Source: Omphalotus guepiniiformis
Lineage: Eukaryota > Basidiomycota > Agaricomycetes > Agaricales > Omphalotaceae
Assembly: GCA_028554645.1 (NCBI GenBank)
Contig: JAQOOI010000021.1
Location: 372,001-436,000, forward strand
Length of the DNA: 64,000 nucleotides
Direction: 5' to 3'
The stretch's first letter is position 1. Every line of letters starts with the position of its first letter. The notes below the pieces were generated by a model. That model saw only the letters and a list, made by a program, of their open reading frames with translations. It had not been told where the DNA came from and searched no databases. The position numbers were made by a program, and so were the translations under genes. Below, piece after piece: positions 33,416 through 44,912 of the stretch.

Positions 33416-34517
33416 TCAACGCATTGCCTGCAACCCAGCGAGTTCTCGCAGCAACCGTGCGCGTTCCTTCAAAAGTTCCACAGTCTTCAATTGCGGGTCC
33501 TCGTTAATAAAGTTGGAATATGCAGACAGATCTGATAACTATGAGGCACAATTAGGCGCGTTCTAATAGCAAATTGAAAAGTGAACGTACCTGTCCAGCC
33601 CCGTCTGCACGCACACTGGCTCTGGAGTTGCTACCGTGACTGCTCTCAGTCATACTACTTCTGTTGCTCTCGAAAGACTGTATCTCGAGGTCTTCGTTCA
33701 CAGGCGCTATGTAGCCACTGTAACGGACCGAGGGCGATTCCGAATTGAAGGCAACTTCAGCATCCCAAGTTTGAGCCGAGGAAATGCGTTCATTTTGTAG
33801 AATTGCACCGAATGAGTCCGGCGAGTGAACTTCGTGTATACACATGGGCCTCGAAAGACCTAGAGGTGAAAGAAAGGAAGTTGGAGGAGGGTCGAGTGAG
33901 GCCAAGTGGCTCAAATTGTGCAGGCTATTGCTGGTGTCTGCAGTGGCACGCGATGAGGGAGAGAAATTACTCTTCCTCGTCGTCGGTGTCGTCGTAACCG
34001 TCGACGGGCTTCGTGCTTTCGGCTGAAACTGAAAGATTTGCACATTCGGCTGTTGGTTGTCGTCGGCAAAAGTGTCGAGTAGTCGAAGTTTTCTGCCCAT
34101 CCAACATAACAGCTCTGCAACAAAAACCACCTCGTTCCACTCTCCAACTGCCAATTTTCTGGGATCAACCTTGCTCAATCCTACGTCCGTTTTCAAAACA
34201 TCTGTTTCAAGGACTCCCAGAAAGATTTTCATGCACTGGATTTTCGCGTTTTTTCCATCTTTGGACTTGGGCGACGAAGCTGACTTTCGCAGTTCGGTCG
34301 ATAATGGAAGGCGTGTAGAAAGAAGAGACTCGAGGATAGCAAGGAGAAGAGAAGGTGTGAGCTCAACTGGAGACTGAAGAGTGATTGGGATTCTCAAAGC
34401 TTGCAAAAGCTGATTGAGTTCGTTGACCAGGTCTACGACTGTGATCATTGACATCAATGTTGAATTAAAAAGAACGCGAGACCAAATTGTCAACAAAGCG
34501 CCCGCGTTCCCCTCCAT
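33416..34517 (-). CDS. Hypothetical protein, possible N-terminal calponin-homology-like (DUF5745-type) domain
   Basis: Two exons (34517-33591, 33538-33416) give 349 residues. The first 130 residues are helix-rich (LVNELNQLLQALRIPITLQ, then SPVELTPSLLLAILESLL) and resemble the DUF5745 calponin-homology-like domain of fungal proteins; I hold this loosely. A long Ser/Thr/Pro-rich middle (about 165-290) is probably disordered. The second exon adds a short coiled-coil-like helix (LKTVELLKERARLLRELAGL) at the C-terminus. A minus-strand segment at 33155-33270 (LQLYKELLYRSETVTYLFR) may be a further exon of a longer isoform or a separate small gene. The start lies about 70 bp from the stop of the transporter gene, in the same direction. 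Confidence 0.6.
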
Positions 34518-34586
34518 TTCACGCTCGTGTGTAGGTACAATGCCACTCCGTACATACTTCTTTCTACATTAAACTCGGTAGATACA

Positions 34587-37311
34587 CTAATGCAAACGCA
34601 GGTCAGGCACTACCTTATGGTCAGGATCCACTTCCTGCTCTACGATGATGACTGACTTCATTGATGAAGAGTCCTCGCCAAGTGGATTGTCAAGTTCGGA
34701 TCTCTTCTTCAGCCTCTCATCTCGCCGTTGTAGGTAGAGCGTAAGCATGGCGAAACACACTATAGAATGAGGAATCAGGGTGTTTGAAATTAGGTAAACT
34801 GAAGAGCCTCACTCATTGCGAAATTAATTCCTGCTGTGGTAACATTTCCCTTGAAGACGCTGAAACACAGGTAAATTCGTCAATTGAATGTAGCACAACA
34901 AGACATCAAGATACACATACCGAGGTTGCTCCACCTGAGGGAATATGACGCTGGTGGAATTACGGGCGAATTAACAGTTGTTCAACGTTCAACTCGATTG
35001 TATTGACGGCTTACATCGGGAGCCAAGCTTGAAAGACGTATGCGAACATATTGCAGGACGCGACGATAAACGAACGTTCTAAGATTTCAATCGCGGGGAC
35101 CATGAGAATCCCTTACGGTCATGATTTTGAAGAATACTCACTTTCGCTGTCATTCCCCGTCAGTTCATTAGCCCAAGCTAAAATGAGTCCTGATAGGCCA
35201 CCAGATACAGATGTCTGGAATGAAGAACAAATGTCGTTGGAAGGGTCACCGAAAAAAACTCGGCGAAATGCATTACCATGTAATACAGAGCCCATCGTCT
35301 AGCGATGTGCGTATACAAGGGTGTTGCAGCGAGTAAGATGGTGACTATCATAGTCCAGGTCTATATAACAATGAGAAGGTGTGATCACAGAAGAAGAATC
35401 AGCGCAGGCTCACCCCAGCAAAAAGCATCGGGGGCCAACGTAGGCCAATTGCATCCGACCACCACGCGTATGACAGAGCTGAGCAACAATTCAGTGGAAA
35501 AGCTCAATTTGAGCAAGACTTCTCGCAGGGGAAATTGTTACTGACTTGTGATAATCTGCACGACGTTCTGCCCCAGGGGGTACACATTAATCTGCCCGAC
35601 GGTATATTTTTGATGCCCAGGGGTGTTAAAGCTCTTGAGCCAGAAAATCATTGATGATGAAGGTCCTCCCCCGTTGTTGAACTGTGAAGGATGAAGAGTA
35701 ATTAGCACGGAGCAAATGAGAGAAAAGCTTGTCTTACCAGCACATAAACTTCAAGTAATGGTTGTAAGTTCAGGATTGAAGAAAGGCAGGTTTGCAGACT
35801 CACGAGGAACCAGAGTATAAAAATGCCATGTCTTGAAGAATCCAAGAACCTGGCCGCAGTAGTTAGTGTCCATCCTTTGATCATCCGTGAACGGTGAATC
35901 CAGCTGACCTTTTGTTTCGTAAATTTCGCGGGAGGCTTTCTCCCCACTTCCTCCATCCGTTTCCGTGCTAGCTCTAACTGACTCTCAGTATACAAGAATG
36001 ATGGTTTGGTGTTGTGTGGAAGATCGGGCATTATCACGAATCCCAACAGAGCTATGCAAATTGTGATGATTCCATCGATGATGAAAAGCCCTGCAGAAAT
36101 GTCAGTCAGACTTCATTCAACGAGACAGTTTTGTACGACAGACATCTCCACCCCGCGAGTCCATGTACCCCGTTCAGTCCGTTATATGCCCCCTGGAAGT
36201 CAGTCAGTTAACTGAACAGGAATTGGTAATGTCAACTTGACGAACCGTTTGCAAGAACCCGCTGAACATTGGACCAATTGCACTAGCAGTCTAAGAGAAC
36301 ACGATCAACCGACCATCCAACACGAGTCCCCAAAATCATACATGAAAAATACACGCCCGTTTGCCTAATTCCTCGCCTTTATACCAGCTCCCAATGACGT
36401 ACTGAATGGCTGGGTAGAAGGTCGATTCTGCTAGTCCTGTGAACGCAATTTCTAGTTCAAGCTGCACAATGAATGATAATAGAAGAGTTATTTACCAACG
36501 AAAAATCGAATGACAACTAAATGCGTGAAATTCTTTGACGTGCTCAGTAACATCGTCAGCACGCTCCAAAGCAATTCCATCGCAGGTATCTGGATGTAGG
36601 TTTTCTGTTAATCCTCGAGTGCCAAGCTGTGCCACAAGTTTACTTGCCCATATGGACGGCCGCACTCTGGTAATCAGAAGGCTGCACAAGACGAATTCAA
36701 CTCACTACAACCCAAGCATGTGACGAAGTAACTCACTTTGACGGTATCTGTCCCACGACATATCCGCATGTCCAGGCAGTGGTAATGTAATTCAACTGGT
36801 TGCCTCCTCTGCAAAAAGTGTATGGTTTAGATCGGGAGGAGACCCCCAAAGGCAAATCCAACGTACAACTTAAGACTAGAGGTAGATTATGAACTCGTGA
36901 ATAAACGGTTGCAGTGGAAAGATGGAAGGACTCACTCTTCTTGCATTCCCGAGACATAAGCATTCTACCAATGCCCGATATTAGACAAGCCAGGTAACGT
37001 CGATGAGAATCAACGCACCGTAATGTTTTGCTGATCGAGATACGTGGAGAAAGAAAGTGGTATCAGACGCCTTGATCGTTCAAGAGATGAAATAGAACTT
37101 ATTTGCTGAAATACGAAAGAGCAGCATAGGTCAAAAGGCATGAGTCGAGTCTCCCCAAGAATTTGCGCTCTTCTGGGCTTTTGTCCCATGTATCCCTGTA
37201 GCCGTGTAATCAATGACTTGTACAACCAGAACAACAGAGTAGGGGAGAAATAACTGACCAGATATAGCTTCGCAAAGGACGCCGCTTGACCTTTAAATCG
37301 ACCGAAGACAT
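34587..37311 (-). CDS. MFS transporter, DAL5 (allantoate/organic anion permease) type
   Basis: Plasma-membrane transporter of the anion:cation symporter group; substrate not predictable. First exons: 37311-37259, 37195-37103, 37043-37019, then NAYVSGMQEE near 36935-36965. Marks: WDTWDKSPEERKFL before TM1, SKYLDQQNIT, AWTCGYVVGQIPS, RFFVGLAES, YPAIQYVIGSWY, LGFVIMPDLPHNTKPSF with the central loop (LELARKRMEEVGRK), and GGLSGLILAWANELTGND, FQAWLPM and TLYLQRRDERLKKR at the C-terminus. About 12 membrane segments in some 14 exons. The KYLDQQN motif requires an intron at 37102-37044 that starts ATAAGT and ends AC; no GT-AG alternative keeps the frame. ATG 37309-37311 is the start since it leads straight into the usual WDTWDKSPEER. 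A few internal exon borders were not fixed. Confidence 0.85.
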
Positions 37312-38642
37312 CTCTGGTAGGAAGATCGAGCAGGGGCAGAGCAGGGCAGAGATGTCAGTGGATCATATACTCGCAGCTCGGAGCCTGGTAGAATTCAAGA
37401 TGAAGCAATTCAAGTAGCAGAAGACGAATCCCTGTGACACATTCAGCAGTACAGCCCTGATATCCCCGCATGCATTGTCCGCTGCAATCAGGTAAACGTA
37501 CTTGCTTATCTCGAAGGACTTGAGCTGATTCCAAGGATTCGCAGCTAAGCTCAGCACGTCATATCACGCAAATTGGAGTGAATCCATAGGCCAGCATATA
37601 GCGCGATAATGGCGACCAATGAGGTAGTTAGGTAGCTTCGGGCTTGATAGGATGGTGATTTGTCACTTTCAATACCACTTCTGGAGGAACTGTATAAATC
37701 TGGGCCACATGCAAATTGATTCGGGGCGCGACGTACATTGTAACCACCTCTATCAGCCAAGACCTTCCGTGAGTTCGTGGGTCCCAAGCTGTCCCAAGTT
37801 GTACGCACGATGTCCTCACTAAAGGTTTTCAGAGAATTAGAAGTTTATCGAAAATCCAGAGTCGAAACTAAGTGTGCGGTTGAACAGGGTTGAACAGGGT
37901 TGAACGCTCTGCAACTCAGCGCTCAGCCATCGCAGCCCGCCCTGTCACGTGAAACCACTCCCACGCATTAACTCATAAGTGGTAGCTCTGTCACCGAGAT
38001 TTAGTTGCTGAGAACGTACCCGATGCTTTCACCTTCGCATCACAATCACCAATCGGAAGGTCATCTTATTCTACATACACATCACCTCGTCACTCGAACG
38101 CGTTTGTTCGTCTATCGAAACGACTCTATGTCTATGTCAGGGTGTATGTAAAGTATGTCTCGTTTCGTTTTACAGTCTCTGTGCGAAAGGCTCCTGTTTG
38201 TTAACTTAAAGATCTTTTTCCCTCTAGATCTCCGAGTCTGACGCGCTTGGACGTATGCTGACAACGTTGAAGGCCTCGAGCGGCGACTGAGTCAACTGGA
38301 TGTCCCGTTTGACAACAAGCTCTCCTTATCGTGCGTTGCATCGAAGACGGCAGCCCCAGTGGTAGAGGCGTGAACCTGTTAAAGTTTTTGGAACGCTCAC
38401 CATTCTCTCAATTCAATAGTCGCGTGTTCCGAGTCAATTCGACTCAGAACTGGAGTCATTGAAACAGCAATAAACAGTATTTGCCTACAGTTATGTATCG
38501 CAGGCACACTTAGGTTGAAGGGATCATCTTACGGGTCAGAAACTTGCTACACTCGCTCTAGTACGTGCCTAATCTCGTAGAACCTGCTGGTTTCTAACCT
38601 TCATGAAGAGATCATCAAACAAACCAGCCCAAGCCCGTCGAA
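37312..38642. other. Divergent intergenic region
   Basis: No gene seen. Lies between the divergent transporter (-) and the gene at 38643 (+), so it probably contains both promoters. A short tandem GGTTGAACA-type repeat occurs at about 37877-37903. Confidence 0.4.
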
Positions 38643-39113
38643 ATGACTACGAATATCAGATTTGGTGTTGCCCTCTACAATCCCCGTTGGAATCCCGATG
38701 GTGGACGTCATAGCGCGTTAGCTGTCAATACCCTTCAGAACAGACTTTCTGGCAAAGTCTCCATATTTCAGGCCATTAACCGTAATGATACGTGGATGCT
38801 CAATCATCTCTACGGTCATCTCATCAACGATGAGTACTACTATGGAGTGGTAGACTTTGGATGCATCAGAGCTTCTGAAGATATCGTGCTTGATATCTTG
38901 GAACGTCTGAGTCAACACCAGGATGGGTACGATACACACGGACAAGCATGGTCTTGTACATGGTGGGTTATGCGAGCTCTCCGTGCGGTCCAGGCGTCCT
39001 ACCGTAATCTACACCTTCCTCCGGATGACTTGGAACTATATGACTGGATCACTGCAACGAAGGCAGCAGAAATGGCTTTAGCACCGGGTCCTCTGTACCT
39101 AGTCAAGTTCTAG
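38643..39113 (+). CDS. Hypothetical intronless protein (156 aa)
   Basis: Uninterrupted single-exon frame starting MTTNIRFGVALYNPRW, unusual beside its intron-rich neighbours. Composition is that of a small folded globular protein: a beta-strand-rich start (RFGVALYNPRW, HSALAVNT), a tryptophan- and cysteine-containing segment in the middle (GQAWSCTWWVMRALRAV) and a helix near the C-terminus. No signal peptide or membrane helix. It resembles small Agaricomycete proteins of unknown function with an FGVALY-type start and a CxxWVxRVL-type helix, but I cannot name the family. Codons and length make it likely to be real. The tRNA-Phe gene follows 180 bp later. Confidence 0.6.
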   Translation: MTTNIRFGVALYNPRWNPDGGRHSALAVNTLQNRLSGKVSIFQAINRNDTWMLNHLYGHLINDEYYYGVVDFGCIRASEDIVLDILERLSQHQDGYDTHGQAWSCTWWVMRALRAVQASYRNLHLPPDDLELYDWITATKAAEMALAPGPLYLVKF

Positions 39114-39292
39114 TGCACCTGCGTGGAACAGTTGTATGTGTGTTCTTGTTCGAGGTAGGCTTCGTGGCACTTTTTACTATCGTTCACCGCAGTCTCAAAT
39201 ATCATAATTTTAATGTCAGATGTGAAATATGAATTACTGCTCATCCGTACACTTTTAGTCAGTATAGATCTTACTTGAGCAGGATAGGTCAT

Positions 39293-39379
39293 GGGGGTAT
39301 AGCTCAGCTGGGAGAGCAGCAGACTGAAGACTTACCGAGAGCATTCTGAAGGTCCCGCGTTCGATCCGCGGTACCCCCA
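39293..39379 (+). tRNA. tRNA-Phe (GAA) with an intron
   Basis: Acceptor stem GGGGGTA pairs with TACCCCC and A is the discriminator base. The D arm GCTCAGCTGGGAGAGC, the anticodon loop CTGAAG with anticodon GAA, and the T arm CCGCGTTCGATCCGCGG are all regular. About 14 bases (around 39331-39345) interrupt the anticodon loop one base 3' of the anticodon, the usual place for nuclear tRNA introns. The anticodon stem has one mismatch at its outer pair. Confidence 0.95.
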
Positions 39380-39677
39380 ATGTGTAGAAGCATGGATACG
39401 CTTTTATTTTACCTAGTGGCACTCTCAATCAAGTTAGAACCTTGCTGAAGAGAAGCGGAATGAGAAACAAGGCAGCACCAAGCGCAGTACTTCTGAAATA
39501 GGTACGATAGAGTATTGTTCTTTTCCATTATTTGATAATAGAAAGGTTGGGTATGTCGTGATGGGTGTAGGTATATAAAGATCACCGAGTTCATTCCTGA
39601 AACCATACACAAGAAAGGAAAGAGGAAGAGAGAGGACGAGGGTTGCAGTGGGTGTGCACTTCCTCACAAATGTGTAC

Positions 39678-41768
39678 TTAGAGACCTACTATGGCTTCGC
39701 TGTCCCATCCATATTCTCGTGCAACTAAATCCTATCAGAAAACAAACAAGATCGCAGATTGAAGAAAGTACCTCGTAAACAGCAGCAGAGATATACATCC
39801 CGCCAACATCATCTCGCATAGCTCCCGAATATGATGGCGACTCATTGTCAACGCGGACGTTACCGTGGCTCCGAAAATCTGCATCGCTGAAAACACTGAC
39901 GTTTTGCCTCCGGATGTCCCTTCGGGCGTTCAGCCTGTCGGGACAAAAAAGCGTCGTATCGTCGTACTGTGAGCGAGTAGGTGACTTGAAGTGGAAGACA
40001 TGCGACGTACATTGCCACTGTAAAACATTCCGATTACTCACGCGACTAGGCCACGGAATAGAATCTTGGTGCTTACATACTGTTATAACATATAGCCGAG
40101 TGAGAATGAAATGCATTGGAAGCCTGTTCAATGTAAGGTAATTCAGACATTAGCAACAAAAGGTGTCAGTAAAGGACAGTTTAGTGATATCAGGGACACC
40201 TGTTTCTCACCAATCAAGCGTATCGCGCACCATGAACATAACCAAAGTCAAGATCTGAAAAACAGCGAGCAGTGCTCCTCGTGCAACGACAAAATGGAAG
40301 ATCTTTTTTATCACGTTGTCCGTCCTAAGGATTTATGCATTAGCTCCTGCTGTAGGGTAGAGGAAGGGCGTTACGCTTTGAATCCTGTACGAGATACATG
40401 TAAGGAATATGAAAGCGCGATTGTAGAGATTATCTCTGCGCCTGCTGATAAGCCGAGAGAGGTACAAAATTTGGTCTGTCAAATGTTGAGACGCAAATCA
40501 GCGAGTCAATGTATCGAATGGGAAAGGACCAATAAGCATGCTACTTACCCGTAAAGGACCCGTACTTATAATGATCAATGTCTTGTTCTGAAACAGTTCG
40601 ATTGCGACGACTAGGGAAATCTTCAGCTAGTTGATGATGCTTTCGTATGTGATATACTCAACGAAGACCAGAAACTAATTGGTGAGCAGCAGGTATAAGT
40701 TCATGCAGTCGAAGGCGACGAATCCAGAAAACACGCACTCGCTGCTCCTAGGGCAGTGCTTACCTGAATCAGTTTAGCATCCTTAGCACTGCCATGGTGT
40801 ATTCTGAAAAATACAACAGAATACGCACAATCGCAACCACTACCAACCAATGGATCTGTCTCACTAGTGCGAAGGAATGGGTGGAGTCGGGAAACAATGA
40901 GTGGCCAATAACCGATTTACTTCTAGCCAACAAGATCCTTACATAGGTATATCCGGGATGAAAAGAACAAGTTCACACTGTTTGGGAACATCTTGAGCGA
41001 CACCCGAGAGGTAAAGATACTCGCGAGAAAACTCACATGAAGACGACTATGAAGGAGAGCAGAATCTCAACCTTCAATGCTCTACCAGGAAATAAGAGTC
41101 CAATGCCAAGTGTTTGCGGTGAGTGAGTCACATATGACACGGAAGTTCCAGTCCAGAGGGGCACTCACGATGAAAGACTGGAGAGAGTGATGACGTTCCC
41201 GAAGTTGGAAAGCTAATATAAAGATTGTGGGTCATTGATTGTGCTCATGCCAGCGTACCATACTGAAATAGGTAAATCCTCACCAGATAGAACCTGACCA
41301 CTTCGGAATTAAGAAATGTAGTACCGAGGTCGAGAAGCCTGTGGAAAGATATATCTCAATCTCAATCTAAGCATTCACGGATTCTAAACCGCTTACACTA
41401 GTGCAGCAACCTTGAAGGAATTGTAATCACCAATCGACGATTGTCATAAGTCATTTAAAACTTGCAAGCACGCACCAATGACTGAAGTAACCAAGTATCC
41501 TTGTTTGTCTTGGCATATATCCACGCTTGTACAGTAGTCACCCCAAATAGTCTACCTCGCATTCAACATTTTAGCTCAAAATGCCCTGGGTTTCACAACG
41601 CCCCGCCACTGGTGATGGTGAGACCGAGTAGCACGCACACAGTGGAAATCACGACTCCTAAAAGGTTTTTAGCGTTTAGTGCACAATGCACATGACATAC
41701 ATGTCTGTGAAGGCTCACTCACCGTAATACAGCCCATCGAACAGTTGGTCCAGCCTCGGAAGCGACAT
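39678..41768 (-). CDS. DUF6534-type 7-TM protein
   Basis: Second member in this window of the fungal 7-TM family; function unknown. Start ATG 41768: MSLPRLDQLFDGLYY, then GVVISTV, LFGVTTVQAWIYAKTNKDTW, LLDLGTTFLNSEVVRFYL, LSNFGNVITLSS, ALKVEILLSFIVVFM, a region with WLVVVAIVR, and near the C-terminus LNARRDIRR, the family's usual end of TM7. The hydrophilic tail (NVSVFSDADFRSHG...GGMYISAAVYE) is spliced to DLVAREYGWDSEAIVGL before the stop at 39680. About nine to ten short exons with GT-AG introns. I fixed the start, stop and several borders but not every internal exon. It has the same layout as the copy at 27555 but on the opposite strand. Confidence 0.75.
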
Positions 41769-42532
41769 GGCAAGAAAGCTGAGCAGATCAAATTCATTGC
41801 GATTCTGTTCTTATGTATGTAGATGCAACAGTGAAATTGGCAACCATCACCCCGGTAAATGAGTTGTGTATTCTCAACTGAATAGATAAACCTGGTGTGG
41901 TAGGGATCGCGGTGGTAATGTACAGCGCAAGATCATTATCAGCGACCGCGAGGCTATACAGCGCTTGCCAGTGGAGCCTTTTCAATGCAAACCTGGGCGC
42001 TACTGCAAGCTAGTTACCACGACTGTCATCAAAAAGAGAAGGAATCAATAATAAATCAGGTGGGATGCACGTATATCTTCTCAGCAATCATGAGAATCAC
42101 AACATAGCTATTCAGTAGCATTTTCAGTAGCATTGAGTTGTGTATGTAGGTAGTCCATTATATGTGGACAAGACAGATTCTGCAAGGGTGGAGCAATCAA
42201 TTATTCGGAATAGAAACCGTCGCGTCAATCGACCACACGCCTTTGGTTGCTCAGGCTCAGCATTCCTCGATGATCCTCAAGCGAAGGGAGATATCGAGAA
42301 GTGGCAGCCTCAGCCCAACCCCAAACAGGCTCTCATGCTTCGAATTCCAAACAAACGCAACAAAAATAGTATTGTTCCATGCTATAGTGTACAAAGGAGA
42401 TGCAATATTAGTAGGTCCATTACGCAAATGAGTGAGTCTGCATCAAAGTATTAGCCCAGTAAAAGATCAAAAGGCAGCAAAGCATTCTACTCACACCAAA
42501 TAAGCCCATCCTCTATCCTCTAGTCCCATTCT

Positions 42533-44321
42533 CTAGTAGTAGGGAAACAACGGGATACCATAAAGTATCATAATATAACGATGTGCAGCTTGTATGAGGT
42601 AGCGTACGCCGGGTCCCCGTAGTCTAGTGTGACCGTCAGCCTTTGATGTACTGACGGCAATGAGTGGTCTAGTCGGCGAAGGGTGTATGCTGGTGACAGT
42701 CGCCGACCCAGGCTCTAAGAAAATATCCGTCTGCGCGCCTAGAGAAGAGAAAATCACATTTGGTTCGGCCCACAAATCAAGCGAACCCACGAACCATTCT
42801 TAAATCCAAGCTTCGTATTATACGCAGGACTCTTCCAATCACCCGCAAGATCAACACCTTCAACATCAATGTTATTTCCATCCAGCTGATTCCAATAAAT
42901 CATTTGTTTCGGGCCATCCACGCATTTCGACACGTCATCTTCACACCAAACAGCTGGTTTGGCAGGAGCAACCATAGCGTCTCCCGTGCGTCCTACTACT
43001 TTGCATTTGAAGCCTTCCATGTACATATTGGGTTGACCGCATCTAATAGAGGGAAGCTATTCGTCAGTGATGATGGATCGATAAGGCGCAGGGAGGGAAA
43101 GTCAAGACGGTGGTAGTAGAAAACGGAACGACGCGCACCCATTGGGAACCTTTGAGAAAAATTCGCGAAAGATTGATCGTAAGTGATAGTCGAAGCAAGT
43201 AAAGCAACGTTCGTCGTACCCATCCCCACTGTGGCAAGGGGGCAATTAGCAGGAGATAGACACTGAAGAGTAGAATGAAAACAGCACGTACAGCACATGT
43301 ACAACCAGCGGGAGGACACGCGGGAAGATTAGGGACTTTGTATGTAGCAATTCTATGCCACGGTGTACTAATGAACGTCAAAGATTTTATGAATTACGTG
43401 TGTGACAGAGAACCATCAAAACATACGCACTTGTAAAGCACAGTGAATACGACGAGATTCTCCGGTGTCACTTTGTCGAGCGCAGACTAACTGCGTATGA
43501 AAACAATGTTTTTCCTCGGGAGATGGCAAGACGCATTACCTCATAGGAGATAGCGAACGCCGTTCCAGCTGCCATACTCTGGTTTTGGGTATGAACTGCG
43601 AAAGTCAACGTCAGAGCCTACGCAATGAGACCAATTGGAGGAATCGACATACTGTTGATGCCTGTGATACACTTAGGCTCTTTTCCAGGAGGTGTAACAC
43701 CTAGCCCTGGATGATCCTCCCCATCTCCGAACAAATCGACCAATTCGCTATCATACGAAAACGAAGTGAACGCTCGATTGAGCGCAAGCTCCAATGTAAA
43801 TTCGCCATTGGCTGGTCTGCTGTAGAGCTCAGCGAAGCCCCGACACACTTCTAGTAGCCAGCAAAGACGCACAGTTCAAGAAAGTCGCCCTTGTTGGGTG
43901 GAAATTGATCGCACTAAGGGTAGCGGAAAAGACATTCACTGAGGTCAGTTTCGACCAGCGGCAGCGGAACAAATCTCAACAGACGCACGCCATTGACATG
44001 ATGGAACCACCAATCCTTCTTTGTTAGCTGAACGCGATCAACATGAGCTCACGATACGACTGCCGGTCACTCTCTCGAGGGGCTCACATTAAACAGCGGA
44101 TTGACAGCGTCATTCGTATTTGGATCATCCTTTCCACTTGTTCCGTTAAGACAATACATCCCTAGAAAAGAGGCGAAGTTGACAAATTCAGTATTCGTCC
44201 AAAGTGTGACGGAAAACCGTGTTTTTCACTTACCAATGTGCCATGCCGCAAAATGTGCGCGTACTACTTGAGCCGTGAAAAGAAACGCAAGCAAATACAT
44301 CATGAAGTTTGAAAGGAACAT
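42533..44321 (-). CDS. AA14-like copper lytic polysaccharide monooxygenase, secreted
   Basis: AA14 enzymes oxidatively attack xylan on cellulose in wood-rot fungi. Twelve exons (44321-44234, 44161-44088, 44027-43989, 43913-43873, 43819-43653, 43595-43540, 43486-43431, 43367-43292, 43228-43220, 43149-43139, 43042-42795, 42738-42533) give an exact 356-residue frame. A signal peptide (MMYLLAFLFTAQVVRA) is followed at once by His, the N-terminal copper ligand expected after cleavage: HFAAWHIGMYCLNG. Then DWWFHHVNG, CDQFPPNKGDFLEL, HTQNQSMAAGTAFAISYE, NTPWHRIATYKVP, CPPAGCTCAWGWVPNGCGQP and MYMEGFKCKV, in family order. The CAWGWVPNGC region is made by exons of 9 and 11 nt. The C-terminus is a Ser/Thr/Pro stretch and a hydrophobic end, possibly a GPI signal. 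Confidence 0.85.
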
Positions 44322-44912
44322 GAGTACAGCTCTCGTTTGAGGTTAAGAGTATCCAGCATATGAGACGCTCTATACACGCCTGGAAAATTCAGAGTGTAGG
44401 TAGCGGGGCCAGGGGCAGCAGGACTGCGCAAATAGAAAACATGTAGTAATCATGATGCTGTCAGACAATTCTTGTGTTGAGGGCCGGTTTTCACTGGCAC
44501 GGCGCTTCTTCCTGGGCGCTTCAGAGTTGAGAAAAACAACCTACAGTGTCGATTGTGAACATTGTCAGGCGCACATTCCATGTACTCCCAAGTCTACAAA
44601 ACAAATCATTCAAATTATAAATCGCTTCCCTCCAAAAAAAGCACGCGTTGATCGAAGTATATCTATCAATGCTGAATGATACATGTCACTACTCAGGATA
44701 CAATAACTACACGGATGGTACTCGAGAAAGAAGGAGAACCGCCAATCCGTCTATATAGATGGAATCATAAACAGTAATGCAAAGCCAAAACGCTTAAATG
44801 GAATGCAAAGGGAGGTGCAGATATAAGGATGTAGTAGATGTCTCTCACTAAAGAACCCAGGTTTCATATCAACCATTGCTCACTGACCCAACACAAACAC
44901 CAAAACCATTCA
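44322..44912. other. Intergenic sequence
   Basis: Lies between the start of the AA14-like gene and the stop of the antiporter gene. Short frames only; no gene recognised. Confidence 0.45.
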
